Below, piece after piece: positions 1-9,707 of a stretch of 64,000 nucleotides of DNA. The stretch comes from Ryuthela nishihirai (Eukaryota; Arthropoda; Arachnida; Araneae; Heptathelidae), in contig JAWZYU010000025.1 of assembly GCA_038380435.1 (NCBI GenBank), forward strand, positions 27,628,707 through 27,692,706, given 5' to 3'. Position 1 is the first letter of the stretch; each line of letters begins with the position of its first letter. Position numbers and translations under genes: made by a program. The notes under the pieces are model-generated. The model saw only the letters and a program-made list of their open reading frames with translations. It was not told the origin of the DNA and ran no database searches.

Positions 1-120
1 AAAAAGCCTTTATCTATAAGTTTAAATTATGAAGTGATCATTACTATGATCATTCAGGTTTATTATTAGGTTTTAAGTGAATAGCTATTACACAATTAAA
101 AGGACCTTCTTGCTCAGAAA

Positions 121-727
121 TTATTTCAAAATAATTTAAAATTCTCTGTCATTGAGCAATAAAATTTTAAAGTTTATCCTTCAAACTATTTGCATGTTAA
201 AAGTTTTTAGGAGAAAACTCAGAAGCTTTTTGGAGCAAGAACAGCACTCAGTCTTCAGTGAAGTGATACTATGTGGTGATGTTACGGCCTGTTTAGAGCT
301 TCTTTCCACACATCATAAAGGGTGATTCCAGCGTCTCGGTTGCAAGTGGGAACAGGCGAGGCCATTATTTCAATAGCCTTGAGGACTATGGTTCTGTAGT
401 AAGTGGATACTGGGAGCATACCACACTGCTTGCATGTATCCACTTTCTATGGAACCATAGTCTGCAAGGCTATTGAAATAATGACCTTGCTCGTCCCCAC
501 CTACAACCGAGACACTGGAATAGCACTTCACAACATGTAGAAAGAAGCTCTAAACAGCCATAATTCACCACATAGTATCACTTCACTGAAGATGGAGCAC
601 TGTCCTTGCTCTGAAAAGCTACTGAATTTTCCCCTAAAAACTTTTAACATGCAAATAGTTTGAAGGATAAACTTTAAAATTTTATTGCTTAACACAGAGA
701 ATTTTAAGTTATTTTCAAATAACTAAT
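121..727. repeat. Foldback (palindromic) repeat, ~600 bp
   Basis: The two arms, about 121-416 and 429-727, are near-perfect reverse complements around a loop of about 12 bases. The pairing is obvious in the outer TTTAAAGTTTATCCTTCAAA block (170-189 against 658-677) and in the inner ACTATGGTTC block. No coding sequence is seen. A half copy of the same family lies at about 6159-6280. The structure is that of a foldback or MITE-type element; superfamily not recognised. Confidence 0.8.
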
Positions 728-1110
728 TAGTGAATACTGTACCCATTACAAAAAAATATTAATCTTAGAAAAATGCTCAATCTCCATTCCACATATGTAT
801 ATGGTTTAATGTAGTAATATGTTCTTAAATGTATAGAGGGAATTAAACATTCAAAAGCTATAGAACCAACTATGTTTCACAACAATGTTCTCCAAACCTG
901 CAAGTCCCAAGACTGAATATTTTGCAACTGAAAATCAGCTTCATTAAAATCATATCTCATAATATAATTTATACCCTGCTTGCTATTCAATCATCCTGCA
1001 TCTATGCAACAAGACTAAAACTGAATAATAGCCCTATTTTTTAAAATGATGCTTAAATTTGATTCACAATTCTTCTCTAAACCAGTGGCTACTGTGCTAT
1101 GAGCTGATGT

Positions 1111-1840
1111 TGTAACGCTCCAAAGAAATGCAAAATACTTTTAAGTTTGGACCCTTTTTCTGATCCAATTAGGTTTATGCTCCGGATAGTTCAGTCGGGT
1201 GCCAGGCAATAATTAAGAAATTGCCAAATAAATAAATAAAGTTAAATTAGATTTCAAAATACCAGCGAGCGTTAATGAGTAAGAATTCAAAAACGATTGT
1301 CAAAACGTAAATATAAATGCTAATCAAACAATTAACGTTGCTCAAGAGAAAAAATTAGTAAAGATTCAAAAGGTTTAAATAACAAACAAATTTATTTCCA
1401 AAAATCACTCACCAAAACTTCAATGAAGAAGATACATTAACTCTGATTACACATTCTGTACTAACTGTGCTCTTTCATCCTTACTACCACACTCTCTTCT
1501 CATTTCTGTCCTGTGCTATGCTGTGCTATTGTGACTAGCTTGTCACCAGTTTTAACAAGAGGCTTACAGAGGCCCGCATGTGTCATGTTGCACGCCGGGA
1601 AAGACATTTACATAAATCAACGAGCGGTGCAAGCTATGACACAAGAGGGGGCATGTCCTTGTGCCCACGCTTTAGCGGGTGACAGTCGGAAGATCTGAGT
1701 TGCACATGTGCAACTCCTAACTCTTGGAAACTAGCGCTGTGATGCCGAAAAAGGAAATAAAAATCCCCAAAATGATAAATATAACGTAAATTAAGCAAAA
1801 CTGGTTAAGGTAAAGTAAAAGTGAACAATGGGGCATCACA
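1111..1840 (+). mobile_element. Solo LTR, family A copy 1
   Basis: The 730-base element begins TGTAACGCTCC and ends GGGGCATCACA, with short inverted ends TGTAACG/CATCACA. It is flanked by the 4-bp direct repeat ATGT (1107-1110 and 1841-1844). Four other copies in this window share the ends and body. No internal retrotransposon region adjoins, so it is a solo LTR left by LTR-LTR recombination. The 4-bp duplication fits a Ty3/Gypsy-type integrase (inference). The short ORF inside is not conserved as a protein. Confidence 0.85.
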
Positions 1841-2288
1841 ATGTCATGGCATTTGAAAGAAAATAATCTAAAATTAAGCTAAAAAATATTCAAAATTGAT
1901 AGAGGAGAAATCTCAAAATATAAATTAAATGGGCATGATATAAATATGTAAAACAAGAATTGGTAGGTTATATATATATTATTTTTATTACTGGACAATA
2001 TTATTGTGATTAAGTTGTTGAATTTAAAAAACTGTGATATAGAGGTATTCAACTGGTGTGATGCAAGACATTGTTACACAAATCAGGGTGAATTACAAAA
2101 TGAAGAAAATTCAATACAGTTAACACATTTTGTTTTTTAAAATTATTAATGTATTACTTTTGGTGTACTGCAATGGAGTAAATAAAGTACTAGATGTGCT
2201 ATGATGTGAAAATGGTTGAAAACCTTTGCTAAATCAAGCCTGGGCAAGCTATGACCCACCTCTTTTTGTGTGACCTGTGAGCTAAATG

Positions 2289-2660
2289 GTGGGTTGGGTT
2301 GTTTTATATCTGAGCAGCACTTTTTTTGCACACCATGGGCTAAATGGCCAGGTCACATGGACCCCGAAGGCTCAGAGAAGGTTGAGGGAGGGAACCCACT
2401 GGAACAGTTGTTGGGAGACAGATGGAAGCCCCCATCAAGGCCATCCAGCATGTTCTTTAACATGCACACGGTATGGCTCTCCATCACACAGGGCCACGAC
2501 TTAATGTCCCATCTGACGGACGATGGCCTTTTCAAGCCCATCAGTGTCCCCTACTAACTGTAGGTAGGGCAGGGATTTTTGCAGAGATAAATCTCAATGC
2601 TGACAACAGCTGGGATTCGAACCTGAGAACTACAGATTACAGGGCCTGGCGTTATTAACT
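2289..2660 (-). mobile_element. SINE1 copy A (tRNA-derived), minus orientation
   Basis: This is the reverse complement of the ~385-bp SINE1 consensus seen at 13627 and 24220. The tRNA-like head (2600-2657, with GGATTCGAACC as the inverted B box) is damaged at its 5' end. The tail ends in the GTTGTTTTA...TTTGCACACC block at 2289-2335. ORFs in either strand are shadows of the repeat. Confidence 0.85.
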
Positions 2661-2929
2661 AATTCTAATAAAATTATATTGCTTATACTTTACTTCAGAT
2701 TTTTTTTTTCCACTGGTTATACATACATTATTGGTTATATATTTCTTTGGTGGCCCTTCCATTTCAGTTTCCTATGTGGCTCTTCAGCTAAAATGTTTGC
2801 TAGGCCTGCTCTAAATCATCACTGTTCAAATATCATATGCTGCAATTTTGTACTTTAGTATTGTGGAAAAATCTCTAAAAAATTATCATACTACTTGACA
2901 ATGTAAATTATAAAAATGCAATTCAATAC

Positions 2930-2995
2930 CTTTAATGCTGTACCATCTGCATAGTCCCATTGCAAAACTATCCCATCCTCAGAACAACTCAGAAC
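2930..2995 (-). CDS. WDR75: WDR75 coding exon 3 (WD40 blade end)
   Basis: This is a 66-base, phase-0 exon encoding VLSCSEDGIVLQWDYADGTA-LK. The acceptor is GATAG preceded by a T-rich tract and the donor is AAAG|GTATTG. The SCSxDGxxxxWDYxDG pattern is the WD (here WDY) end of the blade begun in exon 2 and matches WDR75 orthologues closely. It follows exon 2 with no gap in the protein alignment. Confidence 0.9.
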
Positions 2996-4027
2996 CTATC
3001 ACAAAGAGAAAAATTTAATTTTTACATGTCAGGGCATCTTTATCTGTAATGCAATTTAAAACTAATTTAGGCTGATTTTATTTAAACAAAAAAAAAAATA
3101 CATATATATCAAACAATAAATGCTTATTCACAGGCAATTGCCCTCATTAGAACAATGAAAAGTTAGTTTAAAAAGGAAGAAAAAAAAGCAAGGTTTATCA
3201 AGAATGCAACATTAGCCTTTGATATCCTGCTAACATATCAGATACTCTTATCAGTGGAGCTATATTGGCATTACGGGCCTAGCCAGAAAACGTTTCTTGG
3301 GGAGGGGAGGGGGGGGGGGGGGGCACAGGTTGTTGACAACAGCGTTACTTCAATTAACCGATTATTATTTTAACCGGTCAGTCTGTTGAGCATTGGATTT
3401 TGTACAGGTACCACACAAGTGACAGAGCTATGCTTCCTAAAATACCCCCACATCCCAACACACACAAAAAAAAAACTTCTTAGAGGGAAAAAGAGTAGAT
3501 TGTGATCACCAATGTTCCAATTTTTGCATTAAGTTTTCAGCAAAATTTTAAATATTCATTTGCGCAATGGTACCTCTTCTCTTTTTCGCTGATTATGTAC
3601 CCAAAAATATTTTTTAAAAGCTTTCATCAGGAATATAAAATTTATTCAGAATATTTACAGTGCAAATTCCAGTTTTATAAAAGGACATTTGATTAAAGTA
3701 AGTAATACAGTTTAAGGAACTGCTTCAACATCAAAAGCTTCCTTATTTATTATTTTATTCTTCCATCTCCCTCTCTTATGCAATTAAAAATACTGTGAAT
3801 TATATTTTGCATATGTACTATTTATACCCTTCTTTGCAGTGTGGGGATGATATCAACTCTCTTTGACAGCTAATCACTGTGTGGAGTAATTCTCTTTATA
3901 TTTATTGTTATACCTTATTAACATGGTTTTTTGTTTTCATTTCATGAATTTTAACTTTTTTCCATCCTTCCCTAATTATTTACATTTCCTCTCAAATATC
4001 TGAGATTTTGACTTATCTGAGTATAAG

Positions 4028-4070
4028 CCGATTAATCAAAATTCTATGGATACCTATTATGATTAATCGG
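4028..4070. repeat. Short inverted repeat in WDR75 intron 2
   Basis: CCGATTAATC at 4028-4037 is exactly reverse-complemented at 4061-4070, with a 23-base spacer. Confidence 0.6.
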
Positions 4071-4573
4071 ATACCCATATTATCAATAATCACATGAGGG
4101 ATATTGTCACTCTGGCAATGATGTCAAGTAATATCTTTTTCATTTTTTTTATAGGGGAAGAAGTTACTCTTATACAAAAAGGTTGAGATAACCTAAAAGT
4201 TCTATTGGACTTATAGTTTTTCATACCACATAAAAACACATACACAGGTTTAGTAATCAAATAAGCTAATCAATAGTCCAGGAAACGCATTTAGTGAACA
4301 TTTTTTAACCTTTAGGTATAAGAATGTCTCACAAGTGGCTTTAACATTTTTGCACCTTGGGCATATTGTGTTAACGTAAGTTTCTGCAAAATATTTCCTT
4401 GGGAATTAGCAATGGCTCTCATCCAATGCTGATAATATTTGCTCATCAGCAAAACATTTTGATCCCTCAAGAAATCACTCAAAACCCTTTACTCTTGAGA
4501 GTGTTTATCATCTTTTAGAGAAAAAAAAATGTAAATATATCCTTAAGATTTTTTGCCGAGTAGTTGTCCTATT

Positions 4574-4621
4574 CCAGGCAGTCAGGAGTGATCCCACACT
4601 GGATCACTCTGGACTGCCTGG
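4574..4621. repeat. Hairpin, 20-bp stem
   Basis: CCAGGCAGTC...GGAGTGATCC pairs with GGATCACTC...GACTGCCTGG across a six-base loop with few mismatches. It is an isolated stem-loop, possibly the collapsed remnant of a MITE. Confidence 0.65.
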
Positions 4622-5469
4622 CGAACTGCCTAGATACCAAAAAACATTTATAAATGTTTTGAAAGAATGTAAAAATATTTAATTTTTTAAAGAATTTTGA
4701 AAATCCTTGCAACAAGATTTTTTTTTTAATTTTATACCAGTGTTATCAGATGTGTGCCTCATTAAGAATTAAACGAATCTGATTTTTGGAAAATCAAAAC
4801 ACCTGTCCTGTTTTATGTTATAATTCCATCCAAAAATTAAAACACAACAATACACACCTTTACACAACAACAACAAAAACAGATTTAATGATTTTTCAGT
4901 CAAAAATTTTTTCTGCCTGTCCTTAAATGGAAAAAAAAAATTGTTTCTTTTCAGCAAATAATTTGCTTGGGAACTAAGCCATTGGTGTCATAAGTATCTG
5001 TCAGCACAGTGGAGTTGCATCATAAGCACATTTAACTTACATGAATTCAACTATATGAGCTCAGTAAAAAAAATAGAAAGAGAAAAATATAAATTTAATT
5101 GTTGCACACAATTACACTCATCATTCCACTTAATCAGTACCAGAGTGAGGGTGAGATGACATATAAATCTGCTGTTCCCTCAGTTGGTGTCAGTTCTTGT
5201 GTGCCTCTCATATTGTGAGTATCCAGCCATGCACAATGTTTAAAGATACATATTTTTAGTACAACATGGCACCTAAATGAAAGCCAACTGCTTCATCTGT
5301 GCCAAGAATTTAGTTTTGGGTTCGGCTGAGAATAAGACTTGGTTCCTGAAATCCCACCATTTTTGTTGGACACCTATATTTAGTAAGTAATGTTAATTGT
5401 TTTCTACAGTTATACAATATATTTAGGCAGTATTTTCCCAATGAAAATAAAATTGTTTAAATCTCATAC

Positions 5470-5599
5470 CTGTACATGATTCCATGGGTTAATCTGTACA
5501 GCAATAACTGGCATTTTATGACCTTTAAGATTCTGAATACATTCTCCACTAGAAATGCTAAAAACTTTAACATCATTCCCACTGGCTGCAAGAAGATGC
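5470..5599 (-). CDS. WDR75: WDR75 coding exon 2 (first WD40 blade)
   Basis: This is a 130-base exon with a TTTAG acceptor and a CAG|GTATGA donor. After one base that finishes the exon 1 Lys codon it encodes 43 residues, including HLLAASGNDVKVFSISSGEC and then IQNLKGHKMPVIAVQINPWN. That is the typical WD40 order: a GND/VKVF strand, a GH dipeptide about 12 residues later, and a VTGIQLNP-like strand characteristic of WDR75. The reading frame is open and ends in phase 0. No ATG-started ORF longer than 60 residues covers this exon, so simple ORF calling misses it. Confidence 0.9.
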
Positions 5600-6158
5600 C
5601 TAAATGTGCATGAGAGAGAAAAATCATGAATTTATACTATTTCTGTTACACAGTAGTCTTAATTTTTAAGCTAAACAGCACTTACGCTACTTCAGTGATG
5701 AAAAATTCAATTAATAGGAAGTGTAATTTAGAAGTTGCAGGTTTAATGAAAAAAAAATCATTTATCTTTTATATACTCTTTATCACACATTATTTTTTTC
5801 TTTTTGGTACTTTATAAAATTTTTATTAATTACTGTCATATATCTTTGCCAGCAGTACAAGATTTTTGCTTCAGTAGCATTTGGTGATTCATTTAAGAAA
5901 TTAATCTGTATGATTACTCACTATTTTCTCTGTATATTCTTATATCTTCTAGTTAATTTCAATGTCAATAGTGACTTTAAATCTTGTTGACTTTCTCGCC
6001 CATTTATTTTTTTATTTATTTTTTCTCACCCAATTTATCCATTTCAAGCACCATCCATATGGTTAGGATAGCAACCTTTCAATATCGCTCAGAAATGATG
6101 TTAAATTTAAGTCACTGACACTAAAGTGTTACTAAAGCAAGAATCAATCAATTGCAAA

Positions 6159-6280
6159 CGACACAATTAAAATACCTTATTGCTCAGAAAACAATAGTAA
6201 AAGTTCTCTGACATTGAACAATAAAATTTTGAAGTTTATCCTTCAAACCATTAGTGTATTAAAAAGTTTTCAAAAGAATT
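6159..6280 (+). repeat. Half copy of the 121-727 foldback family
   Basis: This sequence matches the outer part of the left arm of the foldback at 121-727 (TTGCTCAGAAA ... AGTTTATCCTTCAAAC) at high similarity. No opposing arm is present here. Confidence 0.65.
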
Positions 6281-7207
6281 TCAAGATTTATAGTCATTAC
6301 TGGCATTGATATGAACTAGCCATAGATAATTTAGATCAACTAACCAGTAATACGAACTGGTCAGTTTGAATATTGCCATCAGTGCTTACAACACAAGCCA
6401 CGAACTTCGGCAAGAAGCAGTTTCGCCTATCAAGGATATAATGCAAGCTAGTGATGAACAAACTTAACAATACCTATCATCTCGTAATAGCTGAGCTAAC
6501 ATCGGGACAGACATCCCCAGCAGCCTAAATGGATTAAGGTTGTATTACTCATTTCTTTGGCTTATTATATCTCAATATGTTAAGTCAGTGGTTCTCAACC
6601 TTTTATGCTTTGTGTACCTCCTGGAAATGTGTATGCAACTGGCTAATTATCATAAAAACCCAAACACAAACCACTTTAACAAAATACGATTGCCTTCCCA
6701 TATACTATGAATTTCTCCAATTCTCCCCCCCTCCCTCCCACACACACACACACATACACACACAACACCTTTTCCCAATATTTAAAACACTATGAAAACC
6801 TTCCTAATAAGCTAAATTCCTTAAACAAAGCTAAACAAGCACATCAGAGACAACACACCTCAAAAATCAAGAATATTGGAAATGATACACTGCCAATCTG
6901 CATTATAAAAAAGCTCCCTGAATTAAATAATCTCCTCAGAGACAACACATCTAAAACAACAACTGGAAACAATGCACCGTTTTGTAAAAAAGCCCCTGGA
7001 ACTAATCTCATCTAAGACAACACAGCTGAAAAAAGAGAAACTCTTAAACAGTGCACTGCTGATCCAAATTGTAAAAAAGAGCCCGAATAATACCATCAAA
7101 GACAGCAAAAAAAAAAAACATATACCCATCATTCCAACCTGCAATATTTATCACAATACTGATTAGACTTCTACACTCAGTTATATATTACACCCAACAT
7201 TTTAATA

Positions 7208-7398
7208 TTAATTAATAGATTCTGAAAAAAAAATTCATCGCCGACACAGCGGAAATCGAGCCCGCATCTCTCCAAATTCATACCAGTTGTCCGACGCATG
7301 GTACAATGGTAGCGAGCTCTGGCATGAATCTGGAGAGATGTGGGTACAATTCCTGCCGTATCGACAATGAATTTTTTTCAGAATCTATTAATTAATGT
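7208..7398. repeat. Palindromic element with opposed tRNA-like units
   Basis: The ends TTAATTAATAGATTCTGAA (7208 on) and its complement (to 7398) enclose two facing tRNA-like sequences. The minus-oriented one is at 7240-7300. The plus-oriented one is at 7305-7365 and has an A-box-like GTACAATGGTAGCGAGC and a damaged B box. The halves match each other base for base over most of their length. Confidence 0.7.
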
Positions 7399-7465
7399 TA
7401 GATGTCTATCTTAACAGGGAATACTGTGCATTCACAATGGATTGATTTTCAACATTTTAATTATA

Positions 7466-7850
7466 TTAAGGAAAATATCACTTTGAATTTAACATCAATT
7501 AATTTTAGAGTAAAAATTGTGTAGGAAAAAAACTTCCTTAATATATGAATAAATACGTCAGAAAAAATTTCTTCAATTCAATCAATTGTATACTCAGAAT
7601 ATACTTGCCATCTTCATGACACTTGTCATTGTTTCTTGAATACCTTCATGAGACACAGAGAATTGTACATTGTTGGTAGAAGATTCCTAACATCAATTAG
7701 AGGAGATCTTGATCTGTGGCTGATAGCTCAGCAGTTAAAGCACCTGACATGTTATCAGGAGGTTGTAGGTTCATATCCCACTTGGCTCAAGACAATTTTT
7801 CCTCTAAAATTGATTGACATTAAATTCAGAGTGATATCTTCCTTAATATA
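7466..7850. repeat. Palindromic element, one intact tRNA-like arm
   Basis: The outer arms at 7466-7515 and 7795-7845 are reverse complements. The right arm carries a tRNA-like unit at about 7720-7790 (CTGATAGCTCAGCAGTTAAA as A-box region, GTAGGTTCATATCCC as B-box region). The left arm has lost its unit. The family is the same as the element at 28771-29024. Confidence 0.65.
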
Positions 7851-8164
7851 TGAATAAATATGTTGAAAAAAAATCTCTTCAATTTAAACATTTTAATTAA
7901 ATATCCATATTAAACTTCTTAATCACAAATAATAATAAACAACAAAACTTAAAAATAAATATTCAGTTCCTTAGTTAAATATATTAACTATCATAAATAA
8001 AACACTATACACTTTTCGAGTACACCGCGAGAGCTGTTTCACTGATTACCCAGTAAAATGTTTATAATTTCATAAGATTTGTTAAATTGTTTATGTCATT
8101 TTTTGTTTATCGATATATGTAATTTATGAATACAAAATTTAATGTGTGCATATATATATGTTTT

Positions 8165-8277
8165 ATTCCCATTGTTAACTATACTATAACTATAGTTTTA
8201 TCTATCTATACGATGCTAGCTCAGCTATCCCCTTGTATAGATAGATAAAACTATAGTTATAGTATAACAATGGGAAT
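8165..8277. repeat. Long hairpin, ~48-bp arms
   Basis: ATTCCCATTGTTAAC...TTATCTATCTATAC is followed 24 bases later by its reverse complement. The arm core ACTATAGTTTTATCTATCTA is also present in the hAT-type MITE at 31570-31709, so the hairpin is probably two inverted fragments of that family. Confidence 0.75.
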
Positions 8278-9212
8278 AAACTAGTGCACTGTTTAAGATT
8301 TTCTCTTTTTTCAGCTGTGTTATCTTAGATGAGATTAGTTCCAGGGGCTTTTTTACAGTGCAGAGCGGCAGTGCATTGTTTCCAATTGTTGTTTGAGATG
8401 TGTTGTCTCTGATGAGATTATTTAATTCAGGGAGCTTTCTTATAATGCAGATTGGCAGTGTATCATTTCCAATATTCTTGATTTTTGAGGTGTGTTATCT
8501 CTGATGTGCTTCTTTAGCTTTGTTTAAGGAATTTAGCTATTGGAAAGGTTTTCATAGTGTTTAAATATTGGGAAAAGGTGTTGTGTGTGTGTGTGTGTGT
8601 GCGGGAGGAGGGGGTGGTGGAGAAATTCGTAGTATATGGGAAGGCAATCGTATTTTGTTAAAGTGGTTTGTGTATGGGTTTTTATGATAATTTAATTTTT
8701 AATAATTAGCAGTTTTGACAAGGAGGAATTCGTGGATTTGTTACGTTGCTTTATTTAAAAAGCAAATTACCATGACCACAGTAATGGCATATTGTGTTTG
8801 ACATAAACCCAAATTATTGTTACCATGGTAAGAAAAAGAAATATTTTTGTAGAAACCACTGTTTTGGGTTAGTATCTGTGGGAATAATCAAAATGTAATG
8901 TTTTATTACCCTGCATTAAAAAAAATAATGCCCAAGGCTTGTAAAGTGTACTTCTGCCATAAATCATTGACAGGACATTGTAGTTGGTGTTTTGTCATAA
9001 ATCAATATATCATTATGTGGGGAATAAAAAATGGCATCTGAGTATTATAAAGTGTAGTTTTATCAGTCAGTATAGTCATTTCCATTGTTAATTTCCCTCA
9101 CAAAAAAAAACACACCAAAAACTTTCAGTTTCCTGAAGCTTGTAGTGTTTGAATCAGCATTAGAACTGGGGTTAGACAACATTGCATTTGTTACTTTTTT
9201 GCTGTAACAAAA

Positions 9213-9335
9213 TATTACCACTCAAACAGTTCCTTGACACAGAGGTCTGATACGAACCTATGTCTAATACGACAAAGAGAAAGTCTGTAAGGAAGACACT
9301 TCAGCAGAAAGACAATATAAAGAAAACATCTGCGA
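9213..9335 (-). mobile_element. Decayed SINE2 fragment
   Basis: The ACAGAGGTCTGATACGAACC block and the downstream CTTCAGCAGAAAGACAA block match the tail and body of SINE2 copies (compare 11500-11610) with many substitutions. No tRNA-like head is readable. Confidence 0.5.
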
Positions 9336-9630
9336 CTTTTCCAGAGAACGAACTACACTTGTCTCTTTGATAAGTAACCACACATACTAACGATCGGGGT
9401 TGTTTAAGGTGAAAAAAAAATTGCCAGTCACATTGATATATCATTAAATCAACAGCTGTGCTTAAACTGGTCTAAACAATAGCTGAACTTTCAGAAATTA
9501 GCATTCACGAACCACGTGGCATATGATTGAAATATGTGCTTTGATCTGTACAATACGAAAAGTTCCATACTTTGCGGTATACGCTTAAACCGAGAATAAA
9601 GTATGAAAACAATATATGGTAGAAACTTAC

Positions 9631-9707
9631 TTAGAATCAAAGGAAAATACAGGCCTAATTTTTACTAAGTTTGCTCCAGCCCTTAACTTAACCTTTGAAT
9701 TCGGCAT
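9631..9707 (-). CDS. WDR75: WDR75 coding exon 1 (start codon exon)
   Basis: WDR75 (yeast Utp17/Nan1) is a WD40 protein of the small-subunit processome. It acts in the nucleolus in pre-rRNA transcription and 18S rRNA maturation. The exon starts at an ATG complementary to 9705-9707 and encodes 25 residues plus two bases (MPNSKVKLRAG... RPVFSFDS), then a GTAAGT donor. The ending PVFSFDSK matches the conserved WDR75 N-terminus just before the first WD blade, and the split AA|G codon joins exactly to exon 2. Its start codon faces TOMM7 2.5 kb away, so both genes may share a promoter region. The family assignment rests on recognisable residues in exons 1 to 3 together; exon 1 alone would be weak. 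The exact start codon is inferred, as no other in-frame ATG is seen just upstream. Confidence 0.85.

Larger units (their letters stand above)
2996..5469 (-). other. WDR75: WDR75 intron 2, otherwise featureless
   Basis: Apart from the two short inverted repeats listed, this is AT-rich unique-looking sequence. It has a G-run (about 3309-3323) and scattered A/T homopolymers. No further exon with conserved residues and splice sites was seen. Confidence 0.6.
6586..8692. mobile_element. Large inverted-repeat element with hAT-like end, ~2.1 kb
   Basis: About 410-base arms at 6646-7060 and 8284-8692 are reverse complements. The left edge at 6586 reads CAGTGGTTCTCAACC, a terminal sequence typical of hAT transposons. 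The interior holds two palindromic tRNA-like units (7208-7398 and 7466-7850) and a hairpin (8165-8277). The ORFs around 6707-7166 are mirror shadows of the arms. No transposase is recognisable, so this is a composite non-autonomous element inside WDR75 intron 1. Confidence 0.7.
1..9707 (-). other. WDR75: WDR75 gene span (5' part, runs off left edge)
   Basis: The three coding exons at 9631-9707, 5470-5599 and 2930-2995 form the 5' part of a WDR75 gene on the minus strand. Intron 1 (5600-9630) and intron 2 (2996-5469) carry foldback and tRNA-like repeats. Exon 4 was looked for by eye between 1 and 2929 and not found, so the remaining exons probably lie left of the window. Exon phases (2 bases + 1 base, then phase 0, then phase 0) join without a frameshift. 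Confidence 0.88.

Noticed and set aside
6707..7166. ORFs of 64-102 residues on both strands
   Set aside because: They lie in an arm of the 6586-8692 inverted repeat with A-rich and CA-repeat composition; no conserved domain.
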